Below are positions 26,703 through 35,245 of a stretch of DNA of 44,770 nt, one piece after another. A model generated the notes under the pieces. That model saw only the letters and a program-made list of their open reading frames with translations. It was not told the DNA's origin and did not search any database. The DNA lies in the NCBI RefSeq assembly GCF_009848505.1, contig NZ_WWDL01000038.1, positions 1 to 44,770 on the forward strand, written 5' to 3'. Positions within the stretch are counted from its first letter, which is position 1; each line of letters opens with the position of its first letter. The translations under genes were made by a program, and so were the position numbers. This stretch comes from Muricoccus harenae. GTDB lineage: Bacteria > Pseudomonadota > Alphaproteobacteria > Acetobacterales > Acetobacteraceae.

Positions 26703-26957
26703 TCAGGCCGCCCGGCGCCCCACGACGAGGCGATAGATCACCAACACGATGATTGCTCCGACCACCGCCCCGATAAAGCCGGCTCCTTCATCAGCCCGAT
26801 ACCAGCCAAGGGCTTGGCCGAGATAGGTCGCGACTACAGCGCCAATGATGCCGAGGATCGTGGTGATGATGAAGCCACCGGGATCGCGACCCGGCATCAG
26901 CAGTTTGGCGACGATGCCCGCCAGCAGGCCAATAATGATAGTCCAGATGATGCCCAT
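26703..26957 (-). CDS. GlsB/YeaQ/YmgE family stress-response membrane protein
   Basis: Small membrane protein of 84 residues with three helices and the family core: WTIIIGLLAGIVAKLLMPG, then DPGGFIITTILGIIGAVVA, then GAVVGAIIVLVIYRLVVG. GGAG precedes the ATG. Members are induced by stress in many bacteria. It is a single gene between the Nudix gene and the DUF2934 gene. Confidence 0.93.
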   Translation of the reverse strand: MGIIWTIIIGLLAGIVAKLLMPGRDPGGFIITTILGIIGAVVATYLGQALGWYRADEGAGFIGAVVGAIIVLVIYRLVVGRRAA

Positions 26958-27464
26958 GATGCTCTGCTCCAGAGGATAGCTAGGCAGGGAGCGCCAGGCT
27001 TCATTGTGGGTTTCACTCGTTCAAGACATTTGTGGCAACGACGGCGGAGGTGTTGCGCCGTTGCTCGCTGCCGCACGCGTGGTGGCTAGCCGCAAGACTG
27101 ATCGCCAGGGCGGACCCCATCCTTAGCGGCTACTTGGATGGGCGGAGTGCCGCCTCCTGGCGCGAAGACCGCAAGACAGTAGGGGAGGGAAGGTACGCCC
27201 CTTGCCGCCACAACGCGGGCGAGCCGGCCGTGAGTCCGGTCAACATCGAAGAAGCGGGAACGCCGACCGTGATCCAAAGCAGTAGCATGAACGGCACCAT
27301 CCCGCCGGTTGCCGTGAGGGGCGGCGAACGCGCCCTGGGCTCGGAAGGCCCGGCGACAGACCTCGGCAACTAGGAACAACTCCATCCCAAATGTCTTCCG
27401 CCAAGCATCGCGCCCGGCGGCTTGGCACCCTATGTGGGATGGCAACAAGGCAGGGAGGTCAGCC
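26958..27464. other. no recognisable gene
   Basis: About 500 bases upstream of both GlsB (minus) and the DUF2934 gene (plus). Open frames at 27032-27373 (plus) and 27086-27547 (minus) have no motif or start site. I looked for the GGAAC-N16/17-GTT general-stress promoter; only GGAAC at 27373 was found, without a matching -10. Confidence 0.4.
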
Positions 27465-27941
27465 ATGACAAGCATCGTCACCGGGCTGTTCGGGAGGCGT
27501 CGCGAGGCGGATCTGGTAGTTGAGCACCTGGTCCAGGAATTCGCCATTCCGCGGGAGCAAGTCCAGGTTCACGCGGCAGATGCCGAGGGAAATGACGCCC
27601 GCTCGGCGCAGGATGACACCCAGGAGGCGCCCTTGTCCGAACTCGGATTGCCGGAGGCGGCCCTGCGCGCATACCAGGAAGGTAGCCGAAAGGGCGGCAT
27701 TCTGGTCGTCGCCTGGGTGGATGACGAGCATTTGGATCGCGCCCTGGCGGCATACCGGGAGTATGGTGCCGAGGAACCCCGTGCACAGCAGGTAGAGTCA
27801 CCTGCCCATGAAGGAGCTGACGTAGAGAGGCAGATTCAGCTGCGGGCATACTTCCTCTGGGAGGAGGAGGGGCGGCCTGAAGGCCGTGACCTGGAGTTCT
27901 GGCACCGGGCCCGCCAGATCGAGGGAAGTGGTCATACATAG
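27465..27941 (+). CDS. DUF2934 domain stress protein
   Basis: Protein of 158 residues. The N-terminal half (MTSIVTGLFGRRREADLVVE, then GGILVVAWVDDEHLDRALA) resembles YflT-like general stress domains. The C-terminal 35 residues are a DUF2934 module (IQLRAYFLWEEEGRPEGRDL, then EFWHRARQIE). ATG 27465 has GGGAGG six bases upstream; the in-frame start at 27432 is less likely. Function unknown; the domain pairing is usual in plant-associated and environmental alphaproteobacteria. Confidence 0.82.
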   Translation: MTSIVTGLFGRRREADLVVEHLVQEFAIPREQVQVHAADAEGNDARSAQDDTQEAPLSELGLPEAALRAYQEGSRKGGILVVAWVDDEHLDRALAAYREYGAEEPRAQQVESPAHEGADVERQIQLRAYFLWEEEGRPEGRDLEFWHRARQIEGSGHT

Positions 27942-28096
27942 AAGGCAGCGTTCGTTCATCGGTTCAGCGGGACACCCGAAGAGACATCCTGCTTCACTAC
28001 CCCGTCTTGCAGAGCAACAACGGGTCGGGCGACGCGTTCGGAAGCCTGCACATTGCGTGGTGGGTCGACCACCTTCCCGCGCATCAAAGGATAACG

Positions 28097-29107
28097 ATGT
28101 ACCTCTTCGGCAGATCCGGAGGCGCTCGGCGCCATGGACGGACCCTGGCATGGGTCGCTGGTGCACTCGGTGCGCTTGCCCTGCTCAACCACGTCGCCGC
28201 GCGTCGGGCGGAATGCAGGCACCCACCCGAAGGCTCCTTCATCGAAGTGGATGGAGTTCGCCTGCATTACAGTGATCGGGGCACAGGAAGCCCGGTTGTC
28301 CTGATCCATGGGAACATGGTGACAGGTGATGATTACAACACCAGCGGTGTCGCCGAGCTGCTGCTGAAGAATCACCGGGTCATCATCTTCGACCGCCCCG
28401 GCTTCGGCTACAGCGAACGCCCGCGGAGGCGGCTGTGGACGGCCAAGAAGCAGGCAGATCTGCTTCGCAAGGCGCTCCGCCAACTGGGCGTTGAACGGCC
28501 AATCGTGGTCGGACATTCGTGGGGAGCCATCGTGGCCCTGGCACTCGCCGAGCGGCATTCGGCCGAAACGGCAGGCCTCGTGCTACTGTCCGGCTACTAC
28601 TTCTGGACACTACGTCCAGATGTTTTGCTGGTAGCCCTCGGAGCGATGCCCGTTGTCGGAGACATTCTGCGCTACACCGTCTCGCCTCTGTTTGGCTGGC
28701 TGACGACACCGCTGCTGAAGCGGGTGCTGTTCTCCCCTGCCCAGGTTCCCTTCCGCTTCCACGAGGAATACTCCCCAGCGATGTCGCTGCGGCCTTCACA
28801 GATCCGCGCCACGTCCATGGACGGGGCCTTGATGATCCCAGGCGCTCTGAGCCTGCGGCGCGGCTATGGGAACCTGTCCATGCCGGTGGTCATCATGGCT
28901 GGGGACGGCGACAAGGTGGTGTTCAAGCGCTCGGCGGAACGTCTTCACGCCAGGATCAGAGGCAGTGACCTCCAGATTGTGGAAGGAGCCGGGCACATGG
29001 TTCATCACCTCGTGCCCAGCCAGGTTCTGGGTGCCGTCGAGGCCGTGGCTGCTGCCGCACAGGATGGTGTTGCCGATTTCGTGGAGAGGCAGCGGGCACC
29101 AAAATAG
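28097..29107 (+). CDS. alpha/beta hydrolase, membrane-anchored
   Basis: Hydrolase of 336 residues. An N-terminal helix (LAWVAGALGALALLNHV, about 17-33) probably anchors it to the membrane. The fold is typical: HGN oxyanion motif at 71-73, FDRPGFGYS strand, nucleophile S141 in GHSWGA, aspartate in AGDGDKVV and histidine in GAGHMVHH. The start at 28097 has AAGG upstream; the longer frame from 28007 is discarded. It resembles haloalkane dehalogenase/epoxide hydrolase relatives, but the substrate is unknown. It converges with the next hydrolase gene. Confidence 0.9.
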   Translation: MYLFGRSGGARRHGRTLAWVAGALGALALLNHVAARRAECRHPPEGSFIEVDGVRLHYSDRGTGSPVVLIHGNMVTGDDYNTSGVAELLLKNHRVIIFDRPGFGYSERPRRRLWTAKKQADLLRKALRQLGVERPIVVGHSWGAIVALALAERHSAETAGLVLLSGYYFWTLRPDVLLVALGAMPVVGDILRYTVSPLFGWLTTPLLKRVLFSPAQVPFRFHEEYSPAMSLRPSQIRATSMDGALMIPGALSLRRGYGNLSMPVVIMAGDGDKVVFKRSAERLHARIRGSDLQIVEGAGHMVHHLVPSQVLGAVEAVAAAAQDGVADFVERQRAPK

Positions 29108-29245
29108 CCGCGTCCGGACCGTAAGCGCGAGCACCACGATCCGAATGCCGTCCGCGGCAAGGCTTGCGGTTGGATGCTGAACGTCGCACATGGCGAGGAT
29201 TGACCGCGTGGTGACCCCCGGGCGGTAGCCGCTCGGCTTCTCTCG

Positions 29246-30103
29246 TTAAGAGCCCGCCAGGGACCCGGCTGCATTCTCCGCGCAACGGGTCGCCTCGGCG
29301 CGCAAGCGGGTTAGAAAGCCCATGGCCGCCTGTCTGGCGACCGTGCCCTGATCCGCCAGCAGCGCCGGATGCCCGACCTCTGGCAGGAAGGCCCCACCTG
29401 CGGGGCAGGGCGCCTCCGCTAGAATTCTGTGGCCGTGCTCCACGGGGACGATGCCGTCTCGCTCGCCATGCAGCACGAAGACGGGAGCCCGTACGCGTGG
29501 CAGGCGTGCCAAGCTGTCGAAGGGATGGCGCAGGAGCAGCCGAACAGGTGCCCAGCGGAAGGCATCCGCCGCGAGCTGACGCACCGAGGTGAAGGGGGAG
29601 TCCAGCAGCACCCCCGCCACCTGCCGCTCCGAGGCCAATGCCACCGCGACACCGGTACCGACGCTCTCACCCCAAACCAAGAGGGGCGAGCCCGGCCAGC
29701 GCGCCGACGCCCAATCCGCCTGAGCCCGGGCGTCGGTGATTAATCCTCTTTCGGTTGGCAGGCCGGGGTTGCCGCCGTAGCCCCGGTACTCGGCCAGCAC
29801 GACACCATAGCCTGCGGCGGCGAAGGGACGCATGGCTTGCTCGCGGTGCCCGGCATGCCCGCCATTGCCGTGCAGGTAGAGGATCACGGGCATCCCGGGC
29901 CCGGGCTCGGAGGCCCAGAACTGCAGGCGCAGCCCATCCGCCGTGCTGGTCGCCTGGGCAGAGAAGCGGGAGCCCGGTATCGGCTCGCCAAGGGCGCCAC
30001 CGCCCGCGGGAAACAATGTCCGTTCCTGGAACCACCACAGGGCTGCCACTGCAAGGACCCAGGCCAGGACCAGTACGAGGACAAATGAGACCACGCGCTT
30101 CAT
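29246..30103 (-). CDS. alpha/beta hydrolase, BEM46/serine aminopeptidase type
   Basis: Hydrolase of 285 residues with an N-terminal membrane helix (VVSFVLVLVLAWVLAVAALW), so anchored facing the periplasm. It has LYLHGNGGHAGHR oxyanion region, YRGYGGNPGLPTERG, nucleophile S147 in GESVGTG, aspartate in HGERDGIVP and histidine in VGHPALL. These are the marks of the BEM46/YhfR-like group. The ATG at 30103 follows AGGAGAG; the open frame to 30424 upstream is not coding. Function in the group is poorly known. Confidence 0.9.
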   Translation of the reverse strand: MKRVVSFVLVLVLAWVLAVAALWWFQERTLFPAGGGALGEPIPGSRFSAQATSTADGLRLQFWASEPGPGMPVILYLHGNGGHAGHREQAMRPFAAAGYGVVLAEYRGYGGNPGLPTERGLITDARAQADWASARWPGSPLLVWGESVGTGVAVALASERQVAGVLLDSPFTSVRQLAADAFRWAPVRLLLRHPFDSLARLPRVRAPVFVLHGERDGIVPVEHGHRILAEAPCPAGGAFLPEVGHPALLADQGTVARQAAMGFLTRLRAEATRCAENAAGSLAGS

Positions 30104-30408
30104 TCTCTCCTGAGCTCCCGGTGCCGCAGGCTCTCGGATCAGGACGCTGAACGGGAGAGGCTTGATCCAGAATAACGCCGTCGGCGCAAAACGAGATGCG
30201 CCGGGCCGCAGAGGGAGTCTGCCCGCCAAGGGTAGCTTGGCTTGTCGGGCATAAGCGGAAGCCCAGTCGGCGTCTGCGGTGCAGGCATCCCATGAAGGAA
30301 GGCAACTTGTACCGGTGTTGCTCCACAGGTTTTTGAACACGGATGGTGCCTCGCCACCCTGAGAGCCGCCCCGCTCGGGCGAAGCGTGCTGGATCTCATC
30401 CAATTGGC

Positions 30409-30438
30409 AAAAAGAAGGCGGCACCGTGAGGCGCCGCC
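30409..30438 (-). terminator. rho-independent terminator (minus strand)
   Basis: On the minus strand the stem GGCGGC (30438-30433) pairs with GCCGCC (30422-30417), with an inner 2-bp pair and a TCAC loop. It is followed by TTCTTTTT. No protein gene on the minus strand ends here, so it probably closes a short non-coding transcript. Confidence 0.65.
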
Positions 30439-30488
30439 GAGTTTAGGGAGGAAACGTCCAAGAAAGCAGCAACCCGGGAATGCCGAAT

Positions 30489-30548
30489 TGCTGCGCTGCA
30501 CAATATGGCTGTGGAGCCGGTCATGCAAGTCATTTTTGCAGTGCAGCA
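30489..30548. promoter_or_regulatory. inverted TGC-rich repeats, PhaR-like
   Basis: TGCTGCGCTGCACAA at 30489-30503 and its near reverse complement (read on the minus strand TGCTGCACTGCAAAA) at 30548-30534 match at 13 of 15 positions. TGC-rich repeats of this kind are bound by the polyhydroxyalkanoate regulator PhaR upstream of phasin genes in alphaproteobacteria. No phasin gene is next to them. Confidence 0.4.
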
Positions 30549-30895
30549 TGGGTCCTTTATGCTCTGTTTCATAACGCAATAATAAGAAGTCGCTAAGCCG
30601 CCGGAGGCTCGGCCTTGGTGGGTGGCCCTGCGGCGCACGCGGCTTGCCAAGAGAGCAAAGGTACACCGGACGGCACTGGGAAGTTGGAGCGGGGCACCCG
30701 GACCCCTCACGCAAAGAACTTCGCGCCATCCGCGTTTCCTGCGTGGACACAGGGTTCGAGTTCATCGTGGGGAATGGGTGTGGGGCTGGGGTGCAACTGT
30801 GGGAGTCATCGCCATGACCTCCAGCGATTGTGTTGATGCCACGTTGATAACCTGCGCTAGTTGACCGCACCGAGCGGCGTTCCTGCCGACAGAAC

Positions 30896-31288
30896 ATGAT
30901 GAGTCCGGGCATGAGCGTGGTCATCCTGGTCGAGGACGATTCGGCCGTCCGTGAGATCCTGGTCCATACGCTCGGGCATGCGGGTGTAAGGGTGCTGGAC
31001 GCCGATTGTCCGAACAAGGCGCTCCTGCTGGTCAGCTCGACACCAGAATGCATGGCTGTCGTCACGGATATTAACCTCCATGCCCGCATGGATGGCTTCG
31101 ATGTCGCCGAACGCGCACTCGAGATGAACTCGGACCTCGCGATCGTGTACATCAGCGGCCACTATGAGCACTGGCTCAGGCGAACCATGAAGTCCTGGGA
31201 GCGCTCCCTTACAAAGCCCTTTGAACCCAGCGAATTGGTGGAAGTCTTACGCGAGTTGGAGAGCTCTACCGACCGCTTGCAGGCATGA
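30896..31288 (+). CDS. single-domain response regulator
   Basis: Receiver domain of 130 residues with no output domain. Acidic pocket EDD at about 13-15, phospho-acceptor D58 in VVTDINLH, switch serine in YISGH and K107 in LTKPFE are all present. Starts at 30896, 30899 or 30911 are possible; none has a strong ribosome site and 30911 (MSVVILVEDD) gives the most typical N terminus. It may receive phosphate from the hybrid kinase encoded 0.8 kb away on the other strand. Dodecin follows 18 bases later. Confidence 0.9.
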   Translation: MMSPGMSVVILVEDDSAVREILVHTLGHAGVRVLDADCPNKALLLVSSTPECMAVVTDINLHARMDGFDVAERALEMNSDLAIVYISGHYEHWLRRTMKSWERSLTKPFEPSELVEVLRELESSTDRLQA

Positions 31289-31306
31289 GCCGAAGGAGCA
31301 GCCTAG

Positions 31307-31519
31307 ATGGCAGAGCACGTCTACAAGCTTATCGAGCTTGTCGGGACCTCCGGCGAGAGTGTCTCTGATGCTATTGAGAACGCAATCGCAAGGGCCAGCG
31401 CGACCGTGCGGAACATCCGGTGGTTCGAGGTGGTCCAGGTGCGTGGCGAGGTGGCAGAGGGAAAGGTCGCACACTATCAGGTAACGCTGAAGGTCGGGTT
31501 TACGCTCGACGAGGAATAG
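31307..31519 (+). CDS. dodecin family protein
   Basis: Flavin-binding dodecamer subunit of 70 residues, full family length. The core reads HVYKLIELVGTSGESVSDAI, then VRNIRWFEVVQVRGEV and YQVTLKVGFTL. W39 and Q58 correspond to the tryptophan and glutamine that sandwich flavins in characterised dodecins. They store or buffer flavins and CoA. It lies 18 bases after the receiver gene, so the two are probably co-transcribed. Confidence 0.93.
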   Translation: MAEHVYKLIELVGTSGESVSDAIENAIARASATVRNIRWFEVVQVRGEVAEGKVAHYQVTLKVGFTLDEE

Positions 31520-32036
31520 CTCAGCGCCTGTCTTGGAATTCTGACTTCCCAGCACCCCTCAGGCTTAGTGCTCCTCCACTAGGGCGCCAATCAGACGCAA
31601 CATGTTGAGTGTACTTCTGAGAACGACAATGCGGCAGGCGTTCATCCGAAGCCGGGCGACTGGGGGACCCTGTCCGTTCCTACTGCGCGGCTGGGCCTGG
31701 GTGATCGTCGCCCCGGCCGCCTGAGCCGCCTGGAACGTAGCCATAGCTAAGCGAGCCGGCCAGCCCGACACTGGGTGTTGAAGTGTAGCGTCCGGCCGCT
31801 TCCCTGCAGTGGCTTCTGCGCCGCCAGCGCCGGTTGTTCGGTCAGCGCTTTCGTCACCACGGGAAGTTGCCTGCGGGACTTGGCTTACCTCAGTGCGGCA
31901 ATGGGAGGCGCAAGCACAGAATCCGCCGGTGTGGACGCGGCGAAGGCGAGTTGCGCCAATGCCGGGTCAGCAGTCACCCCACGTTCGCCCGTCCCTTTGG
32001 GATGAGCCGAGGCTGGCACTCCGACATGACCCTGCG
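31520..32036. other. no recognisable gene
   Basis: Gap of about 500 bases between converging dodecin and kinase genes. A minus frame at 31565-31771 (68 codons) shows no family resemblance. No clear terminator was seen. Confidence 0.35.
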
Positions 32037-34778
32037 TCACCGGCCCGGCCGCAGCGCCTTTGACAGGCCCTCAACCGAATAAGGCTTGTGCAGCAGCTCG
32101 AAGCCCCGGGCACCACCCTTCGCGAGCACGTGGCTATAGCCGCTGGTCAGGATAATGCGCAGCTTAGGCCACCGGCGCCGGATCACCTGACCGAGCTCCA
32201 CCCCGCTCATGCCGGGCATGACCACATCCGAGAAGACGGCGTCAAAACGGCTTGCATCCTCTTCGAGGATCCGCAACGCGGCCTGCGCGCTGGGCGCCCA
32301 TGTCGCGGTGTAGCCGAGATCCTCCAGCAACTGCTTGGCGAACTCGCCAACCTGGGTGTTGTCCTCGACGAGCAACACGTTCCTGCGCCCCTGTTCAGCC
32401 AGTCCCGCTCCCGCGCTCGGTACCGTGGGCTGGCTCGTCGGTTTGGCCTGAGCCTGCGGGAGATACAGCGTGAAGGTCGTACCCCGCCCCACCTCACTCT
32501 CGACATGGAGTTCCCCACCGGACTGCTTGGCGAAACCGTAAACCTGGCTGAGGCCGAGACCCGTTCCTTTGCCGACCTCCTTGGTCGTGAAGAAGGGCTC
32601 GAAAATCCTGCCTAACAACTCGGGCTTGATGCCTACTCCGGTATCGGACACAGAAACCGCCACGAACTCGCTTCGGGTGCCCTTGTGACCACGGGACGGA
32701 GGTACCTCTGAGGCCAGCCAAGTCCTGAGGGTCAGGCGGCCCTCGCCGTCCATTGCGTCACGAGCATTGACCGTAAGGTTGACCAGGGCCGTCTCGAACT
32801 GGTTCGGGTCGGCCTCTACGGCGCGGCCCCGGCATGCGATCACGGTCTCGATCGCGATGCGCGCCCCGACCAGGGGACGGATGAGATCCGTGATGGCCCC
32901 CACCCGCTCACCCACGATGAACACCTCGGGCTTGAGAGGTTGGCGCCGCGCGAAGGCGAGGAGCTGCCCCGTAAGCTTCGCTGCCCGGGTGGCTGTGTCC
33001 GAGATCGCGTCGACATAGCGCTGCCGCCTCTCCTCCGGGAGGCCCGGGCGGCCGAGCAAATCTGCTGAGGACTGGATGATCGTCAGAAGGTTGTTGAAGT
33101 CATGTGCCACTCCGCCTGTGAGTTGGCCCACGGCCTCTAGCTTCTGGGACTGGCGCAGGGTCTCCTCGGCCGCCATCAGCTCGGCCGTGCGCTCGGTAAC
33201 CAGGCGCTCCAGCTCCTCGGCCGCGAGACGGGCTTCGGTGATGTCCACGTTGCAGCCGGTGTAGCCGAGGAAGGTGCCTGCGTCGTCTGCGCGCGGCACG
33301 CCCTCACAGCGCAGCCACCGAACCTCGCCATGCCGGTCCCGCACGCGGGTCTCCGTGTGGAATGGTCTCCGTTCGTCGAAGGCCGCGAGGAAGGTGGCGG
33401 TGTGCCGTTCTAGATCCTCGGGCAGGACGATGCTGGCCCAACCGTCTCCCAACATCTCCGCCGCAGGGAGCCCAAACATGTGATCGTAATGCATGTTGGC
33501 GAACGTGACCTGACCGGCCTCGTCCGTCATCCAGATCAGCGCTGGAGCGCTGTCAGCCATGTGGCGGAACCGCGCCTCGCTCTCGCGCAGGGCCTGCTCG
33601 GCCTCCCGGCGGCCCGTGACGTCCAGGACAAATTCGACCACCTCCTCACCGACCCTGCGCGGTGCGAAAAGCCCCCACCAGCGCGAGCCATCCTTGCGGA
33701 AGTATTGCTTTTCGTAAGGCGTGGCCTCACCGATGGTGGTCACCTCCGCGACCGCCTTCAGGGATGGCGGGTAGAACTCCGGCGGGGTCAGCTCCTGCCA
33801 GGTTTTGCCGATCACCTCCTCGCGGCGGTAGCCGGTCATCCGCAGGAAGGCGTCGTTCACCTCCGTGAGGCCGAAACCAGGGCCCCAGAACACCACGCCG
33901 ACCGTCGATATGGAGAGCGCAGTTCGAAGCCGCTCCTCACTGCGGCGCAGAGCTGACTGCGTCGTCTCGAGCTCGGTGACGTCACGGGAGGAAGCCAGCA
34001 GCAGCCCGGGCTGTCCCTCGCTGCCCGGAACCGAGGTCACCTGCACGTCCCACCACTTCGGCGTCCCCTTGGCGGTCGGGCAGAAGCCCTGGAACCGGCC
34101 TACCCGACCGGCACTTGCCTCGGCCAGGGCGTGTTCAACCTTGCTCTGCTCGTTCTGAGGCCACAGGGATATCCAAGGCCTGCCGTTGATAGCCGGAAGG
34201 TCAGCGATCTCCATCAGCTTCAGGCCGAGGCCGTTCATGAAGGTCACCCGCCCGTCGAGGTCGAGGAGCTTCAGGCAGTCAGGATTGCTCTCCAGGACGT
34301 TGTTCAGCAGCACCTTGCCAGCTTCGAGCCGCTGACCGGCCTCGTGCCGCTCGGTGCGGTCCCGGACGATCTTGCAGTAACCGATATGCTCCCCCGCCTC
34401 GTCCTCGAGCCGGGTCATGGAGCCCGCCCCCCAGAAACGGGAACCATCCTTCCGGCGGTGCCAGCGCTCGTCCGTGGCGCAGCCAGTGGCCCCCGCCTGC
34501 GCCATCTCGAGGTCGCAGGCGTCCTTCGCCTGATCCTCAGGTGTAAAGATGATGCAGGCATGCTGGCCAACCGCCTCGGCCTCGGACCAGCCCATCACGC
34601 GCTCGGCCGCGCCGTTCCAGCTCGTGATGACCCCATCGAGGTCAGCCGTGAAGATCGCGAAGTCCGTCGCGCTCTCCAGGACCAGTTCGGCGAGACGGCC
34701 CGGGTTCAGCTGGCAAACACGGGACTTGCTAACCGGCGCGCGGTCCATCGTCACCGCTCGTGCAAAGGCTGGGAACAT
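32037..34778 (-). CDS. hybrid sensor histidine kinase, four PAS domains plus receiver
   Basis: Cytoplasmic sensor of 913 residues with no membrane segment. Domain order: PAS (about 30-145), PAS (155-275), PAS (285-395), PAS (405-525), HisKA with H559 in [11 protein letters not shown], HATPase with N box ([13 protein letters not shown]), DTGVGI and GTGLGL boxes, then a C-terminal receiver with D851 in FSDVVMPG and the lysine in LHKPYS. No LOV cysteine motif (NCRFLQ) is seen, so the PAS signals are unknown. Start 34778 or the internal ATG 34748; neither has a good ribosome site, and both lie within the 3' part of the ParD gene, which may drive its translation. Confidence 0.93.
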   Translation of the reverse strand: MFPAFARAVTMDRAPVSKSRVCQLNPGRLAELVLESATDFAIFTADLDGVITSWNGAAERVMGWSEAEAVGQHACIIFTPEDQAKDACDLEMAQAGATGCATDERWHRRKDGSRFWGAGSMTRLEDEAGEHIGYCKIVRDRTERHEAGQRLEAGKVLLNNVLESNPDCLKLLDLDGRVTFMNGLGLKLMEIADLPAINGRPWISLWPQNEQSKVEHALAEASAGRVGRFQGFCPTAKGTPKWWDVQVTSVPGSEGQPGLLLASSRDVTELETTQSALRRSEERLRTALSISTVGVVFWGPGFGLTEVNDAFLRMTGYRREEVIGKTWQELTPPEFYPPSLKAVAEVTTIGEATPYEKQYFRKDGSRWWGLFAPRRVGEEVVEFVLDVTGRREAEQALRESEARFRHMADSAPALIWMTDEAGQVTFANMHYDHMFGLPAAEMLGDGWASIVLPEDLERHTATFLAAFDERRPFHTETRVRDRHGEVRWLRCEGVPRADDAGTFLGYTGCNVDITEARLAAEELERLVTERTAELMAAEETLRQSQKLEAVGQLTGGVAHDFNNLLTIIQSSADLLGRPGLPEERRQRYVDAISDTATRAAKLTGQLLAFARRQPLKPEVFIVGERVGAITDLIRPLVGARIAIETVIACRGRAVEADPNQFETALVNLTVNARDAMDGEGRLTLRTWLASEVPPSRGHKGTRSEFVAVSVSDTGVGIKPELLGRIFEPFFTTKEVGKGTGLGLSQVYGFAKQSGGELHVESEVGRGTTFTLYLPQAQAKPTSQPTVPSAGAGLAEQGRRNVLLVEDNTQVGEFAKQLLEDLGYTATWAPSAQAALRILEEDASRFDAVFSDVVMPGMSGVELGQVIRRRWPKLRIILTSGYSHVLAKGGARGFELLHKPYSVEGLSKALRPGR

Positions 34779-34944
34779 CGGCTTGGCGCGGGAGGATCGG
34801 CTCCGCCTCGGCGCGTTCGAGCAGGCGCAGGGCGGCGCGGACCACCTCGCTCGAGCTCTGGTATCGGCCGGAGGCGACGAGCCGGGACACGAAGTCGCAC
34901 AGCTCGCCTGTCAGCGCGACGTGAAGGCTGTGGTGGGCAGGCAT
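34729..34944 (-). CDS. ParD-like antitoxin without toxin
   Basis: Seventy-one residues. The first 45 form a ribbon-helix-helix antitoxin of the ParD type: LTGELCDFVSRLVASGRYQS, then SEVVRAALRLLERAE. The tail (about 25 residues) does not resemble ParD toxin-binding sequence. The ATG has AAGGGTGGG upstream. The partner parE should follow and overlap its 3' end; instead the histidine-kinase gene does. It is thus an orphan or truncated antitoxin, possibly retained as a regulator. Confidence 0.75.
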   Translation of the reverse strand: MPAHHSLHVALTGELCDFVSRLVASGRYQSSSEVVRAALRLLERAEAEPILPRQADVPSLCTSGDDGPRAG

Positions 34945-35121
34945 CCCACCCTTCTAGTCGGGTGTAAGGAGGGTGTCACCCCCGGCTGGCTCGTCAGCCT
35001 CGTGGCGCCTCCTTTAGGTCCTATTGGGCGTCCATCCCAAAGTTTAGACAGCCTCGGCGGAGCGTCTGCGTGAGAGGCAATCCGCACCCGCCTCGCCCGC
35101 ATTCCCCGCAGGGGGGGCGGG

Positions 35122-35163
35122 ATGCCAACCGAGATCAGGATTGGAACCGCGGGCTGGAGCATC
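35122..35163 (+). pseudogene. 5' stub of a DUF72 gene
   Basis: ATG at 35122 after a G-rich ribosome site gives MPTEIRIGTAGWSI, the near-universal start of DUF72 proteins (usually about 250 residues). Right after this the frame loses all resemblance. It runs head-on into the SH3 lipoprotein gene, so a deletion seems to have removed the rest. The match is short, so the call is tentative. Confidence 0.4.
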
Positions 35164-35245
35164 CGGTTCGGCAGCGGGCGCTGCAGCTCCTTCAATCCGC
35201 GAGGCCTCCCGCCCGTTGTGGGGATGCCGGTTTCGGCTGTCCCCC

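Larger units (their letters stand above)
30104..30895. other. intergenic with hairpin and TGC-rich repeats
   Basis: No protein gene can be supported in nearly 800 bases. It holds a strong minus-strand terminator (30409-30438) and a pair of inverted TGC-rich repeats (30489-30548), described separately. From about 30480 to 30600 the base composition is noticeably richer in A+T than the surroundings, as at promoters. Confidence 0.5.

Noticed and set aside
27086-27547. Minus-strand frame of 153 codons and an overlapping hydrophobic 79-codon frame
   Set aside because: No ribosome site, no homologue recognised, and it overlaps the start of the well-supported DUF2934 gene.
24436-31519. General-stress (EcfG-type) promoters upstream of the small stress genes
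   Set aside because: GGAAC-like hexamers occur at 27373 and 30714 but without a GTT at the right spacing.
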